Assembly (NCBI GenBank): GCA_008828725.1
Contig: MEHQ01000915.1
Location: 198,159 to 262,158 of the forward strand
Source of the DNA: Saccharina japonica
Taxonomy: Eukaryota > Sar > Phaeophyceae > Laminariales > Laminariaceae
Length of the DNA stretch: 64,000 nucleotides
Direction: 5' to 3'
Part shown: in pieces, positions 30,816 through 40,826 of the stretch
Position numbering within the stretch: the first letter of the stretch is position 1
Layout of the letters: every line of letters starts with the position of its first letter
Position numbers and translations under genes: made by a program
The notes under the pieces: generated by a model
What the model saw: the letters and a program-made list of their open reading frames with translations, nothing else
Database searches by the model: none
Told to the model about the DNA's origin: nothing

Positions 30816-31846
30816 ACACACATACTTGTACGTGATCGTATTATGTCTACGAGTACGTGTGCATGTATTCGTACCTGGTTCGTATCAAGTACGTAATTTA
30901 TTTGCAAGTGTGATTACTGCTGTACAGCAGTAACTCAAACCCAAGTCTAGCCCCCACCGCGCCATTGGTATGTGTATGTACTGGTTATACCAGTACTACG
31001 TACAACGACGCAGAAATCCGCATAACCACGGCACGCGAGTATTATGATATATCATCGAATACGTACCTGGTACCTGGGAAGCCAACTATTAATACTACTG
31101 TCTGCTGCACTGCTGCTGCTGCACGCTTCCTAGACAGCTCAATTCTAGTGAATAAAACAGTTATTAATACTGTGTAGTAGTTCGCCATACCTTGGGTCTC
31201 AAGTCTCAACCCACAACAAGAACGGCGAATCGGGCCACCAACCGCGACGTACGTACACAAGTAGACGGGCTTGTGAGCTTGTTCTGGTAAGGTGAGTACG
31301 TTCTCGCAGTGCGCGCCTTGCGACCCTCCTCGCTTTCTCCTTTTCCTCCTCATCCTCCCCCTCGTCCTCCTCCCCCCCCCCCCCCCCCTCGTCTATGCTC
31401 TCTGTCTGGGGTACCATACCGGCACACACTGCTGTCATACCGGCAGTACGTACGTACGTACATGGTACGTTGTTTAGGCGACTTCAATCACGCAACAAAC
31501 TGCTGGTACCAGGCACCCACGGGCTCCATATAGAGGGCAAACTCTACTGGCTGTGCGCTCGTACGCGTACGTAGTAAACTTCGGTGTTCAAGGTTTGAGA
31601 GCACCCACAGGCGGTGAGTCTTGCTCTCTCTCTCGCTCCTATGTATGTATGTCCTCCCTCTCTCTACTCGTACAGCTGTCAGCTCCCTCCCTCGCTGTGG
31701 GTGTCTCTCTCATTATCCCCCTTTCTTGTCAAGCTTTGCCCCTTGGCAGAGAGCCTACGGTGTCTCCAGCTCTATTGTATAGGCCTACGGACGCAAGAGC
31801 AAGGCAGGGCTGCACCGCTTGAGCTTTGACGGCACCATCGCCTCAC

Positions 31847-31975
31847 CTGGGAGCAGTAGCGGCTGGGAGGGAGGCCAAGCTTGATGCAGGTGGGGCACGC
31901 CATGGCTCCCGGCTTGCCACACCCGGGCGTCGAGCATTCTGCAGTGGGCTCCTGGTTCACCTCTAGAGAAGCCAT
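31847..31975 (-). CDS. METAP1: Methionine aminopeptidase type 1 exon 1 (copy A)
   Basis: MetAP1 removes the initiator methionine from nascent cytosolic proteins. This exon encodes the first 43 residues: MASLEVNQEPTAECSTPGCG, then ACPTCIKLGLPP and YCSQ. Cysteines C14, C19, C27, C30 and C41 form the start of the C6H2 zinc finger unique to type 1 enzymes, and CPTCIKLG is a family signature. The donor is CAG|GTGAGG at 31846. The start was chosen because homologues begin just before this cysteine cluster. An in-frame upstream ATG at 32062 would add 29 residues. Intron 1 is 6.2 kb and full of repeats. Identical exons lie at 42470-42598 and 58427-58555. Confidence 0.95.
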
Positions 31976-32062
31976 AATTTGTCGAACGTGGGAGAAACCG
32001 AGCACCAGAGCAACAGGCGGCAGCAGCTCGTCACACTGATGAGCTGCTCTCTCGCTCGGCAT

Positions 32063-33160
32063 CGCCTCGTAGCTCTACCCCCGCATTCCCTTTTGGCACA
32101 CGCCTTTACATGTGTGTGGAAACCCTGGAAAATATCCTCGCGCTTTTTCGTTCATTCTCCGAGAGAGCGGCACCGGAATCCAGCTCTCATTCTGTGTCTA
32201 TGGTCGGCGGAGAGCTTTGCCTGAGACAGGACAGACGTCGCAGCACCAAACACGACATACCCTCAACATCGAGGACCCACACACGCTCCTCTCCGGACGA
32301 AGGTGAGCCGTTGTGGACGGCGACGTTCAGGGCGGGATCGCAAGTCGACATATTTTTTACGCGGACCAACCTGTTTTAGCCGTCTTCCACCTTCCACTTC
32401 AATAGGCCGCCCCGTATATGTTGCGTATAGACTAGAGCAGACATCTACACAGCAACGTGTGACACCCACCCAAGCACAGCCGAGCCCAGCCATATCCCCT
32501 TCACTGCCTCACCACTGGCTCGTGGCACCAGGGGTTAAAAAGCCCCGGCGTCCGCACCCCCGGCCCTTCCGGCAAACGCACGTGCTACGTCGGATGAAGT
32601 CACTCTCCGCCTGCTCGCGGCTGCTTGTGGAAAAAAATCGGAGATCTCCGCGGGTTGCATTTTTAGTTCAAACTTGGTTCAAATAAAAAAAAAATATCAC
32701 GGCTGTGATACGATACGATCAAAATCCGCGGGTAGTTGAAATGCTTGTTCGTCGCAGCGCGTGCCTTGAAATCACTCAACCCCACGTTATTGGCCTGTGA
32801 CTGCCTACTTGGCCTGGGAACCGAGGCCGCAGCGCACGCTGCCCTAGGGTAACGTACTCACTACCTCTGGGTGTGATGGCTCTTTTGTGTTTTTTTGGCG
32901 ATATACTCGTATTAATAGTAGCAAACTTCAAGTGAACCAACACAAACAAACGGTGAGCGGTTCAAGTAAAACCAGCGTGTGGTGATGTTCTGAAGCGGTT
33001 CAACAAATGTGAATGCTACACTGAATTGCAGATATACGTATGATGCAAGTACGAGTTCGCACGTATGTTACCACAAGGTTCCCCTCGTGTACAAGTATCA
33101 TACATACAATACGAGTTACTACGAGTGCGTATACTAGCAGGTACCAAGTATGTTACAAGG
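32063..33160. promoter_or_regulatory. Region upstream of MetAP1 (copy A), presumed promoter
   Basis: This is the first kilobase 5' of the MetAP1 start. No clear TATA box or defined element was identified. A plus-strand frame near 32110-32300 ends at a donor-like AAG|GTGAGCC and could be a divergent first exon, but no partner exon was found. The sequence is identical in copies B and C. Confidence 0.35.
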
Positions 33161-33224
33161 TTCATGGTTGGACTCGAAATTCCGGAGGCGTCGAAAGCTG
33201 AAAAGAGACAACACAGCTGGCGTT

Positions 33225-33618
33225 CGTTCCTCGTACATATTTAAAAAAAAAAAACAGCTTTGACATGAGCTCGAGGATTTCGTCGAAGCTCATCTTTGCT
33301 ATTAATAGCTGAGTGTAATACTTCGATCGCGCGTACTTACGGATTTTATATGTCCTCATGTAGGGTGTACATCCCGTGTATATAGTATTACACTCAGCTA
33401 CTGTAGCAAAGAGGAGCTTCGACTAAATCCTCGAGCTCTCACAGCTGTTGTTTTTTTTTATTTTTAAATATATGCACCAGCTACCACGTACTCGTACGTA
33501 CGAGCTACCGAGCAAGAACGAAGAACATATATTTTTTAATATAAAAATAATCTTGAAAGCTACGCAAAGAACAAAAAGTAGCCAGTAGCCACCGGGGCAA
33601 GGAACCGGTAACCCGGCA
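33225..33618. repeat. Fold-back repeat at the copy A right boundary
   Basis: CAGCTTTGACATGAGCTCGAG... to GCTGAGTGTAATACT is inverted as AGTATTACACTCAGCT... to CTCGAGCTCTCACAGCTG around a 60-bp loop (33255-33460). It is followed by the GTAGCCACCGGGGCAAGG end block. Duplication A ends inside this repeat. B and C continue the element to a TAGTTCTACAAATACG block that A lacks. A diverged copy is at 13790-14620. Confidence 0.75.
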
Positions 33619-33902
33619 TTAGTGTGGATTTGGACCCGGGCCGCAAAGCCCTCCGAATACGCTGGGAACCCCTCCCCTCCCGCGGGTAGATGTCAGTTGG
33701 GCTGTTTGCATAATACGTCAGTACAATACGTCAGTTTGGCTGTTACGTCAGTTGCTGTTTGCGAAGAGCTCAGTTGGCCTGTTTGAAGGGCTGGTTGCGA
33801 AACAAAAGGTCTGTTTGCAAAGAGCTGTGTATCAGTTGGTCTGTACGGACAAAGAGCATCGAGTAACTACAGACCTCTAATCGTGAAAGAATAGGTAGGT
33901 TT
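33619..33902. other. Unique sequence beyond copy A, with short GTCAGTT repeats
   Basis: AATACGTCAGT, GGCTGTTTG and GTCAGTTG words recur irregularly. No gene recognised. Confidence 0.5.
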
Positions 33903-34245
33903 ATATATATATCGTATCTCTCTAGGACGAAGAATCGGCACGGACACTGGGTGTGCTGGATGTCGACGGGTAGAAAGAACGGTTTAATATGAGGAGTGGA
34001 GCACACACACACCATACAGCAGTACCCAGTACCAGTGCCTCCTACGATTACCGCCGTATGTGTTTATGTGTATGTCTGCGTAGTCTCGGTCACTCCATGC
34101 TACCGCCGCGTGTGTGGTTGTCATCCACATACAAACCGTTCTTGTCTACCCAACTACATCAGTATACCCAGAGTCTGTCCTGATTCCTAATCCTAGAGAG
34201 ATACCTGTACAAATTATGTGGTCACAGACTTTGAAAACAGAGAGA
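33903..34245. mobile_element. Fold-back pair of R3 ends (about 345 bp)
   Basis: R3 blocks run rightward from 33903 (CTCTCTAGGACGAAGAATC, ACTGGGTGTGCTGGATG, GAAAGAACGGTTTAAT). They recur inverted to 34245 (CCGTTCTTGTCTACCCAAC, CATCAGTATACCCAGAG, GATTCCTAATCCTAGAGAG). This resembles an element with about 100-bp terminal inverted repeats. Confidence 0.6.
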
Positions 34246-34329
34246 TAATCATAATATACAAGAAAATCAAAACGGAAGCAATGTCGGAAAACGGGAAACG
34301 AGTACCGTATAACTATAACCCGTTCACCC

Positions 34330-34640
34330 CGCGGGTGATAAGGTAACACACCGGGTGATAAGATAACACACCGGGTGATAGGATAACACACCGGGTGATA
34401 GGATAAAACGCCGGGTGATAAGATAAACACACGGGTGATAAGATAACACACCGGGTGATAAGATAACACACGGGTGATAAGATAACACACCGGGTGATAA
34501 GATAGCACACGGGTGATAAGATAGCACACGGGCTGATAAGATAACACACCGGGTTATGAGATAGCACACCGGGTGATAAGATAGCACACCGGTGATAAGG
34601 TTAACACACTGGGTGATAAAGATAACACACCGGGTGATCA
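34330..34640. repeat. ACACCGGGTGATAAGATA minisatellite, about 16 units
   Basis: 18-20-bp units with the core GGGTGATAAGATAACACACC. Two further stray units lie at 35185-35230. Open frames in three phases are repeat artefacts. Confidence 0.95.
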
Positions 34641-34648
34641 ACAACAGC

Positions 34649-34712
<64 letters not shown>

Positions 34713-34753
34713 ACAACAACAACAACAACCACAACAACGACGACGACGACGAT

Positions 34754-34821
<68 letters not shown>

Positions 34822-34862
34822 AAACAACAACAACAAAAACAACAACAGCAACAGCAAAAACG
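34641..34862. repeat. AAC trinucleotide tract, about 220 bp
   Basis: Long CAA repeats with a short CGACGACGACGAT interruption near 34737-34752. Encodes poly-Asn or poly-Val/Leu only by repetition. Confidence 0.95.
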
Positions 34863-34870
34863 ACAACTTC

Positions 34871-35610
34871 CACTCTAGAGTTATTTTGGAGGCTGTCCTG
34901 TGACCACGGACTAGATTTTTGGCGATCAGTTAGTGAGAGAACAGCAACAACAACAACTATTTCTCGCTCTCTAGGTCGCTACTATTCTACTCTCACCCAA
35001 AAGGTTTCATACAGGTGTGGAGCTTGCAGTATGTACTCGCACGTACATATGGTGTGCCATATTCACCATGTAACGTGTACCCTGGTAGTAAATAACACAC
35101 AAGATAACACACCTCCTGGCATGAATTTCCGGGATAAATGCTGTGTCATACATAGATGTTGCAGCTTGCACCAGTACGCGTCACGGGTGATAATATAACA
35201 CACGGGTGATAAGGTAACACACGGGTGACAATAACAACAGTAAGAGCAACAACAACAACAACAACAACTTCTTTCACTCTAGAGTTTTTTTTAGGCTGTC
35301 CTGTGACCACGGACTAGAGTTTTGGCGATCAGTTAATAATGCGAGAACAGCAACAACAACAACTATTTCTAGTTCTCTGGGTCGCTACGTACTATTCTAC
35401 AATCAAGGCAAAAGGGTTCATACAGATGTGGGGATGTGGAGCTTGCAGTATGTACTCGCACGTACATACGGTGTGCCATATTCAACATGTAATAAATGTG
35501 TAAATAACACGCAAGATAAGACACCCCCTGGCGTGAATTTCCGGGGTAAATGCTGTGTCAAACGTCATACAGCAGCTTGCACCAGTACGCGTATGATATA
35601 TATACACTTG
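34871..35610. repeat. Tandem duplication, about 400-bp unit
   Basis: Both units start CACTCTAGAGTT. They share GGCTGTCCTGTGACCACGG, TTTTGGCGATCAGTTA, GAACAGCAACAACAACAAC, GGAGCTTGCAGTATGTACTC and GCTTGCACCAGTACGCGT. The second copy has small insertions and begins about 402 bp after the first. Confidence 0.85.
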
Positions 35611-35946
35611 TACATATTGGCATTGATTGACATGCTCAGCGCCATCTCCGATCGGAGGGGTACAGCTGTACCGCCGTATACTACGTACTCGTATAGCACG
35701 GAAGATACTCAGATAAGATACATATGTGACAAGGTTGCCGTATGTACATACGTATGATATAACACGCAAGATACACACACACACACCCCGCGAACGAATT
35801 CAAAGCTGCGTTTCTCGACAACGGCAAGAGCACGTACATATTTACACTTGGTTTCAGTATGTACCTGATTTTGGCTCAAAGTGACAAGGTATACCTTATT
35901 TTTTATTTTTTATTTTAAGACCGGTATACAAAGCAAAACGCCGAGC
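35611..35946. other. Unassigned spacer
   Basis: ACAC-rich near 35765-35790 and an eroded GTACCTGATTTTGGC block related to the 14-kb element. No gene recognised. Confidence 0.5.
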
Positions 35947-35954
35947 GATGCTGC

Positions 35955-36377
35955 ACAAAGATGTCGGGAGACAGCACTTTCACCCCTTGACAGACAGCGT
36001 CAAGGCAAATGCCTTGACAGACAGCCTTGACAGCAAAAAACATGGGACACTCCCGAAAAATCCCCGCTTTGTGAAAAACGCCTGATAATAATGTATAAAT
36101 TGATTTTTTTGCCTAAATTTTGTTTTTTTTCGGTATTCTGCTACATTTCCGAGTCCGATCTACACAAAATATTGAAATTGAACTGCAGAATATCGATGAT
36201 TTGAAACGAGTGTAAAATAGCCCCGCAATAAAAAATAAAAAATAGGGGCTTCCACAGGTATTGGGAGGCTTTTTCTGCCAGGGGGGTTGGGGACATATGT
36301 CTAGACAGCTGGATTTGCCTTGATAGACAGCCTTGACAGACAGACAGCTTGACATTGACATGTCTCCCGACATCTTT
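35955..36377. mobile_element. hAT-like MITE with 8-bp target-site duplication
   Basis: The left end (A)CAAAGATGTCGGGAGACA is matched by the inverted right end TGTCTCCCGACATCTTT at 36361-36377, a perfect 17-bp terminal inverted repeat. The 8-mer GATGCTGC flanks both sides (35947-35954 and 36378-36385). An 8-bp duplication and CA-start ends fit the hAT superfamily. The interior is AT-rich with TTGACAGACAGC sub-repeats near both ends and no transposase. Confidence 0.8.
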
Positions 36378-36846
36378 GATGCTGCCTGTGCTCTTACGTT
36401 CCCATAATATTATATTATACCGCCGTATTGGTATGATATACTGCTGTAACACTTAAGATGACTCCAACGAATCTCGAATTTCCAAGCTCATTTTCTCCCG
36501 AAAACAGGGGGGAAAAGTGCAAACAAACGCCGACCGATGTTTTTGTTATGTGGAAACATCTCGACGAGATCGTTCCAAAGCCACAGGACACGTGTGCAGA
36601 AAAAAAAACATAAGAACTGGTCCCATGTTTTTGGGGGCAAACTACTTGGAATAAGTATGGGCATAAGTTATTCAGTTCTGAACCTACCTCTAAAAACAGG
36701 CGTGGACAATCGGGTTTTTGAGCGGAAAACATGCGAATGTTGCAGTTGCCTGGTAATTACTTAGTTTCAGTATAGGATCAGCCTTGGGGCGTAAAAAAGG
36801 ACTTGCTATTGGCCCTACGCAGTCATATCTGATCTTCGAATATTTG

Positions 36847-37465
36847 CACACCCTGTACAACTACAACTGTTAGTAGTTGTCTGCCAGACGACTACTGTTT
36901 GAAAAAGTTGTGCAACTAGTTGTCTGTAGACAACTACTGCTGTTTGGAAAAGTTGTGCAACTAGTTGTCTGCAGACAACTACTCTTTGAAAAAGTTGTGC
37001 AACTAATTGTCTGTAGACAACTACGTTTTGAAAAAGTTGTGCAACTAGTTGTCCGTAGACAACTACTGTTTGAAATAGTTGTGCAACTAGTTGTCGGCAG
37101 ACAACTACTCCATGAAAAAGTTGTGCAACCAGTTGTCTGCAGACAACTACTGTTCGAAAAAGTTGTGCAACTAGTTGTCTGTAGACAACTACTCTTTGAA
37201 AAAGATGTGCAACTAGTTGTCTGTAGACAACTACTGTTTGAAAAAGTTGTGCAACTAGTTGTCTGCAGACAACTACTGTTTGAAAAAGTTGTGCAACTAG
37301 TTGTCTGTAGACAACTACTGTTTGGAAATGTTGTGCAACTAGTTGTCTGCAGACAACTGCTTGGTGAAAAACCTATGCAACTAGTTGTTTAGGGACAACT
37401 ACTGAGTAGTTGCGGCCGCGCACAACTATTAGTTGTAGTTGTTAGTTGTAATTGTACAGGGTGTG
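36847..37465. mobile_element. 619-bp inverted-repeat element filled with a 42-bp dyad minisatellite
   Basis: Ends are CACACCCTGTACAA and its exact inverse TTGTACAGGGTGTG. The interior is about 13 units of 42 bp. Each holds the perfect 20-bp palindrome TAGTTGTCTGCAGACAACTA (or a close variant) followed by CTGTTTGAAAAAGTTGTGCAAC. The 171-codon open frame is 14-residue repeats produced by the 42-bp period and is not regarded as a gene. An inverted copy begins at 63541 and is cut by the window end. Confidence 0.85.
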
Positions 37466-38084
37466 AATATTCATATTTGCGTGGATTGTTTTACAGAAGG
37501 CATGCTTCGAAGTACCCGGAACCGGCTCGTTCAGAAAAAAAATACTAGTAAAAAACGACATTTACGACGGAAACGCCTGACTGTTTCTGTGGCCTATTTC
37601 AAGGCCCGTGGCCGGTCGGGACACATTTTCGCCGCTAGCGCCAGCCCTAGGACCTCAACTGGAAAACTGGGTATGCCACAATCTTCCACTGTTCATGGCA
37701 GTCAGTATGATACCAAATGTGTGACATTCGAGTACTTATTGCAAGCGGCATTGATTCGTGTCTGACAATATGTGGGTCGTTCAACTTGAACCAGCTCGTA
37801 CGGTATACGAATAAGCATCAGGTATAAGACTGACTTCGTATACGTACTTTAGCGCGCAGGCGGGCAGGCGGGGGAGCGACTGAAACGAGGAAGAGAGGAA
37901 TAGGACACCATCGGTACATGTGTAACGCTCGCGACTGCCAGTACGCCACATCACGCCTTCAGAACTGCAATCAGAGTCAGATTTTTGTTTCTGTACAGCA
38001 GCAGTGCAGTACTAATAAGCACTACAGGGGTAAAAACATCATCTTTTGATATTTTGGACCCCGGGNTCCAATTCTTATGGAAGG

Positions 38085-38236
38085 TAGGGTGTGTGTGTTG
38101 TGGTTCTTCACATTAATCCCGTTCTTTGTACTCCAACCACATCAGTACACCCAGTATCTGTTTCCTGATTCCTAATCCTACTTAATATAGAGAGATAGAC
38201 ATTCTGTGGATCACAGACTGTAAACAGAGAAAATTT
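38085..38236 (-). repeat. R3 copy with mosaic sequence
   Basis: The R3 blocks in inverse orientation. Compared with its mirror at 62786-62937, several words are replaced by those of the other R3 copy at 43636-43765 (ATTAATCCCG, TTTGTACTC, CAGTATCTG, ATAGAGAGATAGACATTC), while neighbouring positions keep the mirror's version. An N at 38066 lies just outside. Confidence 0.75.
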
Positions 38237-38275
38237 AACCTAAAAAAACCCCCCGCAAATTAATGGGTAAGGCAA

Positions 38276-39250
38276 GTGAGATGCAAACGTACCGGGTACG
38301 AGAACACAACGACACGAGTCGAACCGAAAACTAAAAACAAAAAGACAAATAAAAATAAAAATAAAACGACTTCTGAAACGAAACAGAATACAAATGCCGC
38401 AGGGAGACAGAAGCGCCCCTACTACTGCTGTATAAGAAGAACACACGTGCCCAAGAGAGGAACACATAACTGCTGCACGGCTGGAGCAACACGAAGAAGA
38501 GGAAGACACCGGCATAGGGCGGTTTCAAAAGGAGAAACAAGGCAAAAAAGCAAGAAAGAAGACAGTAGAAGAGAGGGAAAGAGTAAAACCGTTCTCAAGG
38601 CGATGATAATAACAGGTTCCCGTCTCTGCTACAAGGCCGATACGGGGACCATGTCACACCATCTGCCATCTCCTTCCTGCTTCTCAAAAAGAACGGTGTC
38701 AAGTGTCCTATTAATAATAGTCTAATTCCATAGGCCACACTATTATTTTCGTCGAAAAATCGACCATGAACATTCTTAACCTCCATTACTAATAGTTGTC
38801 GCGTATTGCTGTACTGCTTGTACTACATATTATTAGTAGTTCTGTATTGGGCGATATCCTTCATATATACGTACATCATGCAACCAGTGTATCTTTGGGC
38901 CGGGCTCAAAATCCAAAAATATTACCACCGTACACACGCAAGATAACACATCACACACCACACACCACACACCACACACGCAAGCGGGAGAGCGGAACGG
39001 AAACCGGGGAGAGAGGAGTAAGACACCAACGGTATCACCCGCGGCTATTGGGTGACACTCTTCGTATACAGAGCGTACACCATACACCACTCGTACAGCA
39101 AGCAGCGTATCTTTGGGCCGGGCTCAAAATATCAATTCTTACCGTAAATAAGCAAATATAACAAACACACCACCTGCACATCACAAGCCACAAGCACACA
39201 CAGCCAGTGGTGGAGGGAGAGAATCGGAAATCAGGAAGAGAGGAGTACTG
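38276..39250. other. No gene recognised; basic open frame at 38276-38725
   Basis: The 149-codon frame is Lys/Arg/Thr-rich from AAAT-type low complexity. Its mirror in copy C differs by one codon deletion. No domain is recognised and I do not treat it as a gene. Confidence 0.5.
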
Positions 39251-39253
39251 CTA

Positions 39254-39341
39254 TTAACCCCTTAAGAACTGGTCCCACAAATTTGGGGATAAACTACTTG
39301 GAATTAGTGTGAAATATTTTTTTGAGTTCTGAATGGGTTAA
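39254..39341. mobile_element. TTAA-flanked MITE, 88 bp
   Basis: TTAACCCCTTAAGAACTGGT at the left and TGAGTTCTGAATGGGTTAA at the right, with the AAACTACTTGGAATTAGTG core. Mirror copy at 61684-61771. Confidence 0.9.
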
Positions 39342-39593
39342 GGCCCGTAATGATCGGAAAGTTTTTTTGTTCCAGAATTTTGGAGGCGTTCTGCCACAAT
39401 TTGTGGAATTCAACGTTCTTCGGGTATTTTTGCCCGCTGAAGAATTTCAAATATGGAAATTATTTCACAAAAAAATATGGAAATTCTGGAAATGACGGTC
39501 CTAAGACGCCAACCGCACCGCACCGCTCGCGGCTATTGGACGGTAGCCTCCAGTCTGTCCCAAAAATCTAAATGCATTTTGTACAGCAGTGTA

Positions 39594-39681
39594 TTAACCC
39601 CTTAAGAACAGGTCCCACGATTTTGGGGACAAACTACTTGGAATTAGTGTGGGATAAGTTTTCCAGTTCTAAAAGGGTTAG
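39594..39681. mobile_element. TTAA-type MITE, about 88 bp
   Basis: TTAACCCCTTAAGAACAGGT to CAGTTCTAAAAGGGTTAG, same core as the 39254 copy. The right TTAA has mutated to TTAG. Mirror copy at 61344-61431. Confidence 0.9.
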
Positions 39682-40030
39682 TATCCAATCCAAACGGTCT
39701 CACATTTAAGAACAGAGTGGTGCATTCAAGGACAAAGCGGTGTCATTATCCTTCATACAAGATATAATACAGAGGTGTATCTTTTATCTTTGGGCCGGGT
39801 TCAGAAAATTCTTACCGTATATATGTACACACGTAAGGTGACACACCACAAGCGCACACACGAAGCGGGGGATCGGGTCGGAAACCAGTACGTACGCAAG
39901 AGAGGAACAACAGGGTCGTTCTTATCGGAGCCATACATTTCCAAAATTTCCATGCTTTTTTCGCGCAATTTTTTAAATTTTCATTTTTTCCATTTTTTCC
40001 CCCCATTTACCCTTGACGCTTTGGTAAAGA

Positions 40031-40826
40031 CGCTTTGGTAAAGAGTACTACTGGTATGTACGACAAAAATATACCTGGTAGCAGGTAAGGTTCTGCTGGG
40101 AAGATACGCGCATACTTCGAAGTATGTACATTAAATATACACTTCGGTACCAGGTACCTCGTATAAATAGAACAAAATAATTGGATACCAGGTCCCTTTC
40201 TCCTATTAATACATATCATAGATACAGGCAGCAGTAGTACCACCCAACAAGGTCTGTCGCCCAACAAGGTCAGTCACTCGGTTCCGTGCAGACCCAAGGC
40301 ACCAACCCACCTCTCTCTGTGTGTTTCCTCCACACCAAACCCACACAAGAGAGAACCTACCCGAGGGCGGGCTCCGCCCCACATTGGCGTCGACGGCAAG
40401 AACACGAACAGCAGTAAGAAAGGCAGGCTGAGATTTGCAGGAACATAATACGACGAAAAACGTACTGCTAATATAGTAGTATTAGCATTTCGTCCGGCAG
40501 GATATTTCTGAGAATTTTCCAGGTCACTAATATTGTGGCCGGGTTTGGGGTTAGGGTTAGGGGTTCTACGCCCGTACATTGATCCAATATGTTACCGGAC
40601 GAGTTGTTAATAGTCCTCACGTACGAGGTAGTGCCTGACGTACTGCCTGTAGGGAGCCGTGATTCTGAAGTGGGTGCAGAACGCGCCATCCATTTTCAAA
40701 TAAGAAATCCAGCCTGTGGACTGCTAGGAAGCTCTTCCTTGTACGAGTACGACTCCGCCCGTGCTCGGTACGTACTGCGTATTTGTAGAACTAACTATAA
40801 ACTCGTGTGGGCTGGTCGATGTTGCT
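40031..40826. other. Unassigned sequence of the palindrome arm
   Basis: Contains a GGGGTTAGGGTTAGGGG telomere-like patch near 40549-40564 and GTAC-rich palindromic words. No exon was recognised. Mirror at 60199-60995. Confidence 0.5.

Larger units (their letters stand above)
23970..33618. repeat. Segmental duplication, copy A (MetAP1 5' half)
   Basis: This segment is present again inverted at 40827-50559 (copy B). From 24589 it is also present in direct orientation at 51271-60198 (copy C). From 24589 to 33618, A and B match with no net length difference, homopolymers included. The left limit is a C run next to AGCTGTGTGGCC. The right limit, AACCGGTAACCCGGCA, falls inside a dispersed repeat and continues differently in B and C. 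A is the only copy attached to the rest of MetAP1. Confidence 0.95.
37800..40030. repeat. Four diverged copies of a TATCTTTGGGCCGGG repeat with MITE insertions
   Basis: TATCTTTGGGCCGGGCTCAAAAT occurs at 38889 and 39110, and a variant at 39785. Each is followed by ACCGTA, ACACACCACA and GGAAACC-GGAGAGAGGAGTA-like blocks. A fourth, partial copy is at 37850-37915 (GGGAGCGACTGAAACGAGG, AGAGAGGAATAGGACACC). Mirrored in the C arm. Confidence 0.7.

Noticed and set aside
32110..32686. Overlapping plus- and minus-strand frames upstream of MetAP1 as genes
   Set aside because: No recognisable product. The only positive sign is one donor-like site, noted under the upstream-region feature.
34324..34903. 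Poly-Asn, poly-Val and poly-Leu frames
   Set aside because: AAC trinucleotide tract read in different phases.
36877..37392. 171-codon frame of 14-residue repeats as a repeat protein
   Set aside because: The 42-bp minisatellite period explains it entirely, and the units are DNA palindromes within an inverted-repeat element.
36870..37440. CRISPR-like array
   Set aside because: The unit is contiguous with no unique spacers, and the sequence is eukaryotic.
38276..38725. 149-codon basic protein
   Set aside because: Low-complexity Lys/Thr/Arg composition, no domain, and the mirror copy shows an indel. No supporting splice or start context.
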